From Desmodus rotundus (taxonomy: Eukaryota > Chordata > Mammalia > Chiroptera > Phyllostomidae): 64,000 bases of DNA. Both the position numbers and the translations under genes were made by a program. The notes under the pieces were generated by a model. That model saw nothing but the letters and a program-made list of their open reading frames with translations. It did not search any database and was not told the origin of the DNA. Positions 12,349 to 20,261 of the stretch are shown here, piece by piece. The stretch is from contig NC_071392.1 of the NCBI RefSeq assembly GCF_022682495.2, positions 73,864,097 to 73,928,096 of the forward strand, read 5' to 3'. Each line of letters opens with the position of its first letter. Within the stretch, counting starts at the first letter, position 1.

Positions 12349-13245
12349 ATGAGGAGAGAAAGAAACATGCCCCAAATTAAAGAATAGAACAAACTCCAGA
12401 AAAAAAAGAATTAAATAAAATGGAGACAAGCAATCTGCCAAATGCAGAGTTCAAAACACTGATTATAAGAATGCTCAGTGAATTTAGGGGAACAGAAGAT
12501 GAACTCAGTGAAAACTTTAACAAAGAGATAAGAAACACAAAAATAGAGAAATAAAACATTTTTTAAAACAGTCAATAATGACAAATACAATAACTAAAAT
12601 GAAGAATACATTAGAGTGGATCCACTGTAGATTATATAAAGCAGCAGAATGAATCAGCAATTTGGAAGATAGGGTAGCAGAAAATAATCAGAAGAGCAAA
12701 GAGAAAAAACAATTTTAAAAGTTGGGATAGTTTAAGTGGCTTCTGGGACATCATTAAGTGTACCAACATTTGCATCACAGGGACACCATAGGAGAAGAGA
12801 GAGAGCAAAGAGCTGAAAATCTATTTGAGGAAATAATGACAGGAAACTTTCCTTACCTGGTGAAGGAAATAGACATACAAGTCCAGGGAGCTCAGAGTCC
12901 CAAACAAGATGAACACAAAGAGACCCACACCAAGACACATGAAAAATAAAATGCCAAATGTTAAAGAGAATGTTAAAAGCAGCAAGAGAAAAGGCATTAC
13001 TTGCCTACAAGGGAACTCCCATAAGACTATCAGCTGATTTCTCAACAGAAACCTTGTAGGCCAGAAAGGACCAGCATGAAATATTCAAAGTGATGAAGAG
13101 CAAGGACCTACAACCAAGATTGTTCTACCTGGCAAAGCTACCATTTGGTATTGCGGGACAGATATAGAGCTTCCCAGACCAGAAAAAGCTAAAAGAGTTC
13201 ATTAACACCAAACTGATATTAGAAATGTTAAAGGGACTTCTTTAA
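12349..13245 (+). pseudogene. L1 ORF1 remnant (RNA-binding chaperone), decayed
   Basis: Translation in pieces gives L1 ORF1p landmarks in order. An N-terminal coiled-coil region includes a 'QTL-like FKTLIIRML' stretch near 12450. An RRM part follows, with 'ENLFEEIMTGNFPYLVKEID' at about 12812-12871. A C-terminal domain has 'YKGTPIRLSADFS' near 13000-13040 and 'KDLQPRLFYLAKLPF' near 13108-13150, ending 'EMLKGLL' and stop at 13243-13245. Frameshifts and stops interrupt it (for example the stop after 'TKTHEK' near 12949), so no full protein is made. ORF1p in active L1s trimerises and coats the L1 RNA. The basic CTD core, missing from the short elements described below, is present here. Confidence 0.8.
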
Positions 13246-13268
13246 AGAGAAGGGAAAAAATCAAAACA

Positions 13269-13447
13269 ATGAATAATAAAATGACAATAAATGCACACCT
13301 ATCAATAATTACTTTAAGTGTAAGTGGATTATATACTCCATTCAAAAGACATAAGGTGGTCGAATGGATCAGAAAACAAGACATACACATATGCTGCCTA
13401 CAAGAGACCCACTTCAGATCAAAAGACACACAAACAGAAAGTAATAA
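13269..13447 (+). pseudogene. L1 ORF2 5' remnant (endonuclease domain start)
   Basis: ATG at 13269 opens a frame whose residues resemble the first strand of the L1 APE-type endonuclease. An 'ITLSVSGLYTPFKRHK' stretch corresponds to the conserved LNINGLN-type start, followed by 'CCLQETHF', where the QETH glutamate is a catalytic metal ligand in L1 EN. About 60 codons are recognisable before the frame is cut off at the junction with the next element. The RT and the rest of ORF2 are absent here. Confidence 0.8.
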
Positions 13448-15037
13448 GGAGAGGAGAAGATGGCGGACAAGTAGGTAGAAGCTGAGCCCACTTGCTCTTG
13501 CCGCCAACTCAGATTCTTGGGTGATCTTCTGACAAATAACCTGAACAATCAATGGAATCTCAACTAATATGAAGTTCTGAAGCCAAGAAGATTTTATAAG
13601 TTGAAGGAGAAATGCCTCATGCATGGTGCCTGCAGCAGCAGAGAGACTAGTGAGAAATCTCAGCTTTGTGGCTCCCTCATCTCACAGGGCCCCAGTCCCA
13701 TGCAGGGAATGCCCAGACCCTTGCCAGAAGTAACTTGGGAGGATATTTTGGAGTCAGAGAGATACAGGCTACACATACACGCATGTCCATGGCTATGGTA
13801 CCAAACACCAACTGGGAGAATATGAGAGAGAGGGCCTCTCTCTCCCAAAACAATCAGGGGCTGCACCTGGGTCGGGCAGAGGAAGGCTGCGACCAGGAGT
13901 GACCATGAGAGACTTTTGGCTTTTTGGAGAGGTGGTGTGCATGGAGAACCAGAGAGTGACTCGGTGCTGTAGTGGGGGTGGCACAGAGAGAGTTTTTAAA
14001 AGGGGAGCTAAAGCATGCTAAGCAAGAATGCCATGCAGCTGCCCTGATAGCAAAGGGACAAGATTGAAAATGTAGTTTGCTCCCACTGAATACAGATGGG
14101 CAGAGAGATCAGAAAGTTGCACAGCAAAGGGATTTCTGGGCCCCAGCCCAGCGTAGCTAGCAAGTACGGACTACACAAAACGGAGAGATCAAGATTTTGT
14201 GTACTACAAGGGCAGTAGGCTGGGAATTAGACAGGCAAGAGTTGAGTGCCTGAGATTATTTACAGCCAGGCAGAACCCCCTTCCCTGGCAGAGTTCAAAC
14301 CTCTGGGAAGGGAAGGAATTGCCCAGCACCCACCTCCTGCAGGATTGGAAGCACCACATCCAACAGGGAAGCTCTGCAAAATACACATGACAGGCTCAAG
14401 AATCCCTGGAGGGTGCATATCTGTAGAAGAAATACAGGAAGAGAAATTCCAAAAGGGTCCATTTTGAACTTCTCTCAGGGAGAAAAAATACACTGGTTCC
14501 TAGGGCCCTATTCCACTGAGGCCAGCAAGGCAGGGAGAACAGAAATTGGTGCAGCAAGAGGGAATCAGGGCCCTGCCCGGCCTTGGCTCTCACAGAGAGC
14601 TGCCATCACCACCAAGCAGGAAAGAGCTGACTCTTTTCCACAGATTGACCCCTCCCTTGAAATGGACAGCTGTTTCATCAGAAACTATACATTACTGGAA
14701 ATAAGGTGGAACAGACCAAGACTGGTGGTGCGGGGGCAGAAGGAACACATGCACAATTTTCCCAGAAAACTGAACAGCGCCCATAGCTTCAGCCTTCTGA
14801 ATTATCCAAATACTTTCCACGGAGGAATGTTCAAGCTTGGGAGCGGGGAGTGAGATAAGGGTGGAAAAGGGGGGAAGGGACTAGTCAAGAAACATGTATG
14901 AATGACCCATGGACATGGACCATAGTGTGGGGATTGCCTGTGGGAGCAGGGGCTGGGCTGGGCACAGGAGGGCAAAGGGGGGAAAAGTCGGGACAACTGT
15001 AATAGAACAACAATAAAATATTTATTAAAAAGTGTAA
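13448..15037 (+). mobile_element. ORF-less L1 derivative (5'UTR joined to 3'UTR)
   Basis: The 5' end (about 13450) is 'gaggagaagatggcgg', a typical L1 5' start. About 1.4 kb of G+C-moderate 5'UTR-like sequence follows with no ORF1 or ORF2 homology in any frame. From about 14855 it turns directly into the bat L1 3'UTR: 'ctagtcaagaaacatg', 'gacccatggacatgga', a G-rich tract, 'gggacaactgtaatagaaca', and AATAAAATATTTATTAAAAA. The same 3'UTR is visible in reverse complement at 63170-63360. Flanks 'aaagtaataa' and 'aaaagtgtaat' may be a decayed TSD. Lacking both ORFs, it must have been moved in trans. Internal open frames such as 14413-14853 have no known domain. Confidence 0.7.
13456..13466 (+). 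promoter_or_regulatory. YY1-like motif at L1 5' end
   Basis: GAAGATGGCGG lies within the first 20 nt of the ORF-less element. The AAGATGGCGG core is the established YY1 site that in human L1 sits just inside the 5' end and positions transcription initiation. Function here is inferred from sequence and position. Confidence 0.55.
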
Positions 15038-15245
15038 TTTCTATGAGAAAAAAATAAAATGGAATCACAAAATATGCTCAGTTAAAATTAGATAGCAGAA
15101 AATGGGGTGAAAAGAATAAAAAACAGTTACAAACATGGTAGACATTAATACAACTATATCAGTTATCACTTTAAATTTGAATGGTTTAAATACACAAAGT
15201 AAAAGACAGGGATTGTTGAAGTGAGTAAGAGAATAAGACCCAACT
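15038..15245 (+). mobile_element. old L1 fragment, ORF1-ORF2 boundary (left part)
   Basis: A-rich sequence resembling the inter-ORF and ORF2 start of an old L1: 'ccaactatatcaataatcac'-type text appears as 'caactatatcagttatcact' at about 15151, followed by 'tttgaatggtttaaatacac' and 'aaaagacagggattgttgaa'. It breaks at a 19-bp target site (15227-15245) and resumes at 19035, showing that the element between was inserted into it. Confidence 0.65.
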
Positions 15246-15925
15246 TCCAGGCAATATGGAGGCATAGATAGACACACTGTGCCTCCTCGCACAACCAAAA
15301 GAAGGACAACAACAATTTAAAAACTAAAAACAACCAGAACTGACAGAAAATCAAACTGTATGGAACTCCAACAACCAAGGAGACAAAGAAGAAACATTCA
15401 TTCAGACCTGTAGGAGGGGCGGAGATGGGCAGCCAGGGCGGACAGGATTCACAGCAAGGTGGCGGCTAGTGGACCCAGCGAGCTGGCAGATTGTGGAGCA
15501 GGGTGGGCAAAGCTGCAGCTGGCCAGCGAGGCAGCAGCTGGTGGACCATGTGACAGACCGCACAACCCAGAGTTCCAGCCCGGGGAAATAAATCCTCAAA
15601 CCACTGATTGAAAACACCTGTGGGGGTTGAGGCGGCAGCGGGAGAAACTCCCAGCCTCACAAGAGAGTTCCTTGGAGAGACCCACAGGGTCCTAGAATGT
15701 ACACAAACCCACCCACCCAAGAAGCAACACCAGAAGGGCCCACTTTGATTGTGGGTAGCGGAGGGAGTGACTGAAAACCAGCAGAGAATGGAGCAAGCAC
15801 CATTGCTCCCTCTCAGACCCCTCCCCCATGTACAGCGTCACAGCACAGTGACCAGCGTTACCCTGCCCTGGTGGATACCTAAGGCTCCACCCCTTTATGT
15901 AATAGGCGTGCCAAGACAAAAAAAA

Positions 15926-16250
15926 ATGACCCAAATGAAAGAACAGATCAAAGCTCCAGAAATAATTCAACTAAGCAGCGAAGAGACAGCCAACCTATCA
16001 GATGCACAGTTCAAAACACTGGTAATCAGGATGCTCACTTGTAATCAGAAACGGTTGAGTATGGTCAAAAAATAGAAGAAGTGAAGGCCATGCAAAGTGA
16101 AACAAAGAAAAATACACAGGGAACCAACAGTGACAGGAAAGAAACAGGGACTCAAACAAATGACTTGCAGCAGCAGGAAGAAATAAACATTCAACCAGAA
16201 CAGGATAAAGAAACAAGAATTCAAAACAATGAGGAGAGGTTTAGGAACCT
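15926..16250 (+). pseudogene. ORF1 N-terminal part of long-type element, broken
   Basis: ATG at 15926 opens a frame with 'IKAPEIIQLSSEETANLSDA' and 'QFKTLVIRML', the same N-terminal region as in the short copies. A stop at 16073-16075 ends it, after which ORF1 text continues in another register ('ETKKNTQGTNSDRKETGTQT', 'EERFRNLQD') until the antisense insertion at 16265. The N-terminal part is polar and probably coiled-coil, as in L1 ORF1p. It cannot encode a full protein. Confidence 0.8.
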
Positions 16251-16264
16251 CCAGGACAACTTTA
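16251..16264. repeat. TSD of inner element, left copy
   Basis: CCAGGACAACTTTA is repeated perfectly at 18108-18121. Rejoining across the pair restores continuity of the outer element's ORF1 text. The rejoined site reads CTTT/AAAT across the nick position, compatible with L1 endonuclease (TTTT/AA-type) cleavage. Confidence 0.92.
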
Positions 16265-16662
16265 TTTTTTTTAATATATTTATTGATTATGCTATTACAG
16301 TTGTCCCACTTCCCCCCCTCCACTCCATCCTGCCCACCCCCCTCCCTCCCACATTCCCCCCTATAGTTCATGTCCATGGGTCATACTTATAAGTTCTTTG
16401 GCTTCTACATTTCCTACACTATTCTTACCCTCCCCCTGTCTATTTTCCACCTATCATCTATGCTACTTATTCTCTGTACCTTTCCCCCTCTCTCCCCATC
16501 CCACTCCCCTATTGACAACCCTCCATGTGATCTCCATCTCTATGGTTCTGTTCCTGTTCTAGTTGTTTGCTTAGTTTGCTCTTGTTTTTGTTTTAGGTGT
16601 GGTGGTTAATAACTGTGAGTTTGCTGTCATTTTTACTGTTCCTATTTTTTATCTTCTTTTTC

Positions 16663-17354
16663 TTAGGTAAGTCCCTTTAACATTTCATATAATAAGGGCT
16701 TGGTGATGATGAACTCCTTGAACTTGACCTTATCTGAGAAGCACTTTATCTTCCCTTCCATTCTAAATGATAGCTTTGCTGGATACAGTAGTCTTGGATG
16801 TAGGTCCTTGCGTTCAGTCTTGGGTAATGTAATTATGATGTGCCTTGGTGTGTTCCTCCTTGGGTCCAGCTTCTTTGGGACTCTCTGAGCTTCCTGGACT
16901 TCCCAGAAGTCTATTTCCTTTGCCAGATGAGGGAAGTTCTCCTTCACTATTTGTTCAAATAAGTTTTCAATTTTTTGTTCTTCCTCTTCTCCTTCTGGCA
17001 CCCCTATAATTCGGATGTTGGAACGTTTCAAGATGTCCTGGAGGTTCCTAAGCCTCTCCTCATTTTTCTGAATTCTTGTTTCTTCATTCTTTTCTGGTTG
17101 GATGTTTCTTTCTTCCTTCTGGTCCACACCATTGATTTGAGTCCCAGTTTCCTTCGCATTACTATTGGTTCCCTGTATATTTTCCTTTGTTTCTCTTAGC
17201 ATAGGCTTCATTTTGTCATCTGGTTTTCGAACAAATTCAACCAATTCTGTGAGCGTCTTGATAACCAGTGTTTTGAACCGTGTGCATCGGATAGGTTGGC
17301 TATCTCTTCCTCGCTTAGTTGTATTTTTTCTGGAGCTTTGAAGTGTTCTGTCAT
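16663..17354 (-). pseudogene. ORF1 of short-type element (CTD core deleted), frameshifted
   Basis: From the first surviving ATG (17354-17352; the original upstream ATG reads AAG) the frame gives 'MTEHFKAPEKIQL', then loses register near 17279-17284, where two extra bases are present relative to the copy at 56193. From about 17244 it is open to the stop at 16665-16663. Landmarks include 'ERLRNLQDILKRSNIRIIGV' (RRM start), 'IENLFEQIVKENFPHLAKEI', 'TPRHIIITLPK', then directly 'KDLHPRLLYPAKLSFRMEGK' and 'ITKPLLYEMLKGLT'. The 47 residues normally between 'LPK' and 'KDL', which hold the basic REK...VTYKG..PIRL core needed for RNA binding in L1 ORF1p, are absent. The junction is identical in the copy at 56193-56881. 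Confidence 0.85.
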
Positions 17355-17399
17355 TTGGGCTTTTTCTTTTTTTTGGTGTTGGCGCATCTGTTACTTAAA

Positions 17400-18000
17400 G
17401 GGGCAGAGCCTTAGGTGTTCCCCGGGGCGGGGTAATGCTGGTTGCTGCGCTGTGACGCTGTATGTGGGGGAGGGGCCGAGAGGGAGCAATGGCGCCTGTT
17501 CCACTCTCCACCGGAATTAAGTCACTCCCTCAGTCAAACTGGGCCCCTCTGGTCCTGGTTCCCAAGTGTGTGGGCTTGTGCACACTCTAGGCCCCTGTGG
17601 GTCTCTCCAACGACCTCTCCTGTGAGGCTTGGAGTCTCTCCTGCTGCCGCCCCAACCCCCACGGGCGCTTTCAATCAGAGGTTTGAGGCTTTATTTCCCC
17701 GCACTGGAGCCCTGGGTTGTGCGGTCTGCTTCGCTCCCCGCCCTTGGTCCCGGTTTATCTGTGCGCAAGTGTGGGGCCGCGGGGTACTACCCGCTGCTCT
17801 GCCTGCCCCTTTCTCCACCACTCTGAGTCCGGCCCTCTCAGTTTATCTGCGCGAATGTGGGGCCGCAGGATCTGCTAGTGGTCAGATTGCCTGCCCCATT
17901 CGTCCCACACTCTGCCAGTCTCGGTCCCGCCACAGCCACACGAGTCCTCTCCGCCCTGGCTGCCCGTCTCTGCCTCTCCTACCGGTCTGGATGAATGTTT
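17400..18000 (-). promoter_or_regulatory. GC- and CpG-rich 5'UTR of the short-type element
   Basis: This stretch is much richer in C, G and CpG than its surroundings (for example around 17735-17790 and 17900-17990). As the 5' part of an L1-type element it is the expected internal promoter region. Many CpGs remaining intact suggests a young copy, because methylated CpGs decay quickly. Open frames on the plus strand here (such as 17442-18065) use no ATG. Confidence 0.45.
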
Positions 18001-18088
18001 ATTTTTTATTTCCTTGGTGTCAGACTTCCTTGTCGTTGGATTTTCCGTCAGTTCTGGTTGTGTGAGGAGGCGCAGTGTGTCTACCTAC

Positions 18089-18100
18089 GCCGCCATCTTG
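18089..18100 (-). promoter_or_regulatory. YY1-like motif at 5' end of short-type element
   Basis: The minus strand reads CAAGATGGCGGC within the first 20 nt of the element, identical to the copy at 55446-55457. The older long-type copy has the decayed form caatatggaggc at the same place (about 15248). Confidence 0.6.
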
Positions 18101-18107
18101 GTTCTCC

Positions 18108-18121
18108 CCAGGACAACTTTA
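18108..18121. repeat. TSD of inner element, right copy
   Basis: CCAGGACAACTTTA, a perfect match to 16251-16264. It marks the 5' boundary of the antisense short-type element. Confidence 0.92.
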
Positions 18122-18627
18122 AATGTTCCAACATTTGAGTCATAGGGGTGTCAGAAGGAGAAAAGGAAGACCAAGAAATTGAAAACTTATTTCAACAAAT
18201 AATGAAGGAGAACTTCCCCAATTTGACAAAGGAAATAGACTTCTAGGAAGTCCAGGAAGCCCAGGGAGTCCCAAAGAATTTAGACCCAAGGAAGCACACA
18301 CCAAGGCACATCATAATTACATTACCCAAGATTAAACAGAAGGAGAGAATCTTTGAAGCAGCAAGAGAAAAGGACACAGTTACCTACAAAGGAGTGCCCA
18401 TAAGACTGTCAGCTGATTTCTCCAAAGAGACCTCACAGGCAAGAAGGGGCTGAAAAGAAGTATTCCAAGTCCTGAAAGGCAAGGACCTACATCCAAGATT
18501 GCTCTATTCAGCAAAGCTTTCATTTAGAATGGAAGGGCAGAAAAAGTGCTTCTCCGATAAGGTCAAGTTCAAGGAGTTCATCATCACCAAGCCCTTATTA
18601 TATGAAATGTTAAAGGGACTTATCTAA
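18122..18627 (+). pseudogene. ORF1 C-terminal part of long-type element, broken
   Basis: It continues the outer element's ORF1 after the antisense insertion. The RRM part has a TGA in 'NICSNI.VIGVSEGEKE'-like text and TAG at 18244-18246. Then comes 'TPRHIIITLPKIKQKERIF', the full CTD core 'REKDTVTYKGVPIRLSADFS', a TGA at 18451-18453 where Trp is expected, 'KDLHPRLLYSAKLSFRMEG', and the end 'YEMLKGLI' with TAA at 18625-18627. This copy keeps positions 18338-18478 (141 nt), which are missing from both short-type copies. It is broken by several stops and makes no protein. Confidence 0.83.
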
Positions 18628-18877
18628 GAAAAAGATAAAAAATATGAACAGTAAAATGACAACAAACTCACAGTTATTAACAACCACACCTAAAACAAAA
18701 ACAAAAGCAAACTAAGCAAACAACTAGAACAGGAACAGAACCACAGAAATGGAGATCACATGGAGGGTTATCAACAGGGGAGTGGGAGGGGGAGAGGTAG
18801 AGGAAAGGTACAGAGAATAAGTAGCATAAATGGTAGGTAGAAAATAAACAGGGTGGAGTGTAAGGATAGTATAGGAA

Positions 18878-18935
18878 ATGTAGAAGCCAAAGAACTTATA
18901 TGTATGACCCATGGGCATGAACTATAGGGGGGGAA
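18878..18935 (+). repeat. 58-bp source segment of a local duplication
   Basis: Part of the 3'UTR of the long-type element, from atgtagaagccaaagaactt to a run of seven G and aa. It is repeated without a single difference at 19377-19434, exactly 499 bp downstream. Confidence 0.9.
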
Positions 18936-19034
18936 TGTGGGATGAATGGGGTGGGCAGGATGGAGTGGAGTGAAGGGGAGGAAATGGGACAACTGTAATA
19001 GCATAATCAATAAAATATATTTTAAAAAATGAAA

Positions 19035-19376
19035 AAGAAAACAAGACCCAACTCTATGTTGCCTACAAGGAACCTACTTTAAATATAAACAATAAAAGGT
19101 TCAGTGATTGTCAGGGGCCTGTGGGCTCAAGGAAGATTGAATACATGAAGCACAGTGGATAACTTAGGGTGGTAAAACCATTCTGTGTAAATACTGTTTT
19201 TGTGAATACATGATATCTTGAAATGTCAAAACCCATTGGAGTTTACAGCCAAAAAAATCATGAACTACCTAAGATACAAATAAGTAGCAAATTGAGTTTG
19301 ACGTTGGAATAACTGCCACCCTTTAACCATCCAGTGCCCTCATGCTGTTTGCTGGTTGCCCAGTGCCCCCCATGTC
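19035..19376 (+). mobile_element. old L1 fragment (right part) with L1 3'UTR-like text
   Basis: It continues the L1 fragment of 15038-15245: after the duplicated 'aagacccaact' comes 'ctatgttgcctacaaggaac', matching the ORF2 region around the QETH motif. From about 19100 the text changes to old L1 3'UTR-like sequence ('ttcagtgattgtcaggggcc', 'aacccattggagtttacagc'), so most of ORF2 is deleted. The last part, near 19320-19376, is not assigned. Confidence 0.5.
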
Positions 19377-19434
19377 ATGTAGAAGCCAAAGAACTTATAT
19401 GTATGACCCATGGGCATGAACTATAGGGGGGGAA
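19377..19434 (+). repeat. 58-bp duplicate segment
   Basis: An exact copy of 18878-18935, placed in unrelated sequence and cut off on both sides. It shares two variants (tataTgtatg and atgGgcatg) with the source copy that are absent from both other elements (57121-57146 and the complement of 16365-16392). It was therefore copied locally rather than derived from another insertion. Confidence 0.88.
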
Positions 19435-19441
19435 GGAAAAC

Positions 19442-19649
19442 TGTAGGTTTGTGATATAATCTTTCTATAAGTCAGCCGGGTAACTGCTTGGCTCGCTGCC
19501 TGCTGAGTAGCCAAGCACCAAGGAATAGACAAGCGTCACACACAGTAACTATACTAGTCACTCAGTTTTTATTGAATGCAGGTTCACTCAAAGTAGAACA
19601 TCAACATACATTAATATCCTACTTACACTCTAACAATCTAAGAGAAATA

Positions 19650-19691
<42 letters not shown>

Positions 19692-20261
19692 CAATCAAAG
19701 GGGAATAACAAACCCAAGTCTCAGAGTCTCAGTCAGCAGGTCTGGGGGACAGCACAGTGGGCAAGGGAGTCACCAGAGTCTTGCAAGGAAGGATCTCTGG
19801 AGCCAGGTGGGCAGAGGAGCAGACAAAGTCCTCAGTCCAGCAGAGCACAGCGTCTGGTGGCTGATGCCAAAGGAAACAGCATGGCATGGAGCAGCATCTT
19901 TGTATGTGGAGCTCAGCTGTCTCAGCGATGGTCTGGAGCCTGCCTCAGTTATATCTTGAAAGCAGTGTACTCCACCCTTCTGGGTCTTTTTGGTGAGTGC
20001 CTTGGCACCCCTGATGGCAAGTGGGGAATTTGCCCAGGAGCCTATGTGTGGCATATGGCTGTTCTGATCACATTTGTAGGTATCTTAAGTGTGTCTCCTT
20101 GCCAGATGTGTCTGCTCTGACTTAAGTAGTTTCCCTCTTGAACCAAAGTGTCATGGCTGACTGACAGTCATTTTGGTTGACAGGAGTGACTCCACTGTGT
20201 TTTATACAATTTATGCTATCTTGATCAGACCAATGCCATTTTGTTGGTCCTGCTCTCCACA
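19442..20261 (-). mobile_element. possible solo LTR (endogenous retrovirus-like), antisense
   Basis: On the minus strand it begins TGTGGAGAGCAGGACC and ends CCTACA, i.e. TG...CA ends with short inverted TGT/ACA termini. It contains an AATAAA (complement of 19566-19571) about 125 nt before the end, like U3-R-U5. No matching TSD was found (flanks gaaaac and ccccac), and no gag, pol or env text is nearby, so it would be a solo LTR or a misreading of unique DNA. The frame 19488-20120 begins with TTG and has no known domain. Confidence 0.3.
19651..19690. repeat. (CA)n microsatellite
   Basis: Forty bases of uninterrupted CA, likely polymorphic. It lies inside the candidate LTR. Confidence 0.97.

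Larger units (their letters stand above)
10915..13447 (+). mobile_element. older L1: 5'UTR, ORF1 and start of ORF2, 3'-truncated
   Basis: The segment reads in L1 order. An approximately 1.4-kb GC-mixed 5'UTR is followed by a decayed ORF1 (about 12349-13245) and the beginning of the ORF2 endonuclease frame at 13269. It stops abruptly at about 13447 where an ORF-less L1 derivative with an intact 5' end begins. L1 copies normally lose their 5' end, so a copy with 5' end present and everything downstream missing points to later deletion or rearrangement. A fragment of a related 5'UTR occurs at 62870-63165 (shared block around 'gagactgcaccactg'). Confidence 0.75.
16265..18107 (-). mobile_element. 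ORF1-only (HAL1-like) element, short type, antisense copy
   Basis: On the minus strand it starts at about 18106 with 'gagaaccaagatggcggc', passes through a GC-rich 5'UTR (about 17360-18106), carries an ORF1 remnant (17354-16663), and ends with a short 3'UTR and a poly(A) seen as the T-run at 16265-16273. A perfect 14-bp TSD flanks it. Relative to the long-type host copy, ORF1 lacks 141 nt. Length is 1.84 kb. No ORF2 is present. The insertion lies inside ORF1 of the outer element in opposite orientation. Confidence 0.88.
15246..19034 (+). mobile_element. ORF1-only (HAL1-like) element, long type, interrupted
   Basis: The element starts near 15246 with 'atggaggcatagatagacac' and 'actgtgcctcctcgcacaac', has a GC-rich 5'UTR, a decayed ORF1 (15926-16250 and 18122-18627), then directly a short 3'UTR ending 'gggacaactgtaatagcata' and AATAAAATATATTTTAAAAAA. 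No ORF2 is present. The TSD AAGAgAAtAAGACCCAACT (15227-15245) versus AAGAaAAcAAGACCCAACT (19035-19053) matches at 17 of 19. It is split by an antisense relative at 16265-18107, so its own length is about 1.95 kb. Half-L1 (HAL1) elements carrying only ORF1 are known from mammals, including bats. Assignment to that class is from structure. Confidence 0.82.

Noticed and set aside
17442..18065. Long open frame (207 codons) antisense to the 5'UTR of the short-type element, with a homologous frame at 55719-56237 (minus) and partly at 15466-15970; could be an ORF0-like antisense gene.
   Set aside because: The frames begin with TTG and hold no ATG in the shared part. The sequence is GC-rich, so stops are rare by chance. 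Similarity between copies follows from common descent of the 5'UTR. A real test would be dN/dS over many copies and evidence of antisense transcripts.
18338..18478. The 141-nt segment absent from the short-type copies might be a spliced intron.
   Set aside because: It begins AG and ends AAAG, with no GT at the left edge, and it encodes conserved ORF1 CTD residues in frame with both sides. It is a deletion, not a removed intron.
19488..20120. 210-codon open frame on the plus strand.
   Set aside because: Starts with TTG, runs through a 40-bp CA repeat and lies inside a candidate LTR in the opposite orientation. The codon content is driven by the microsatellite.
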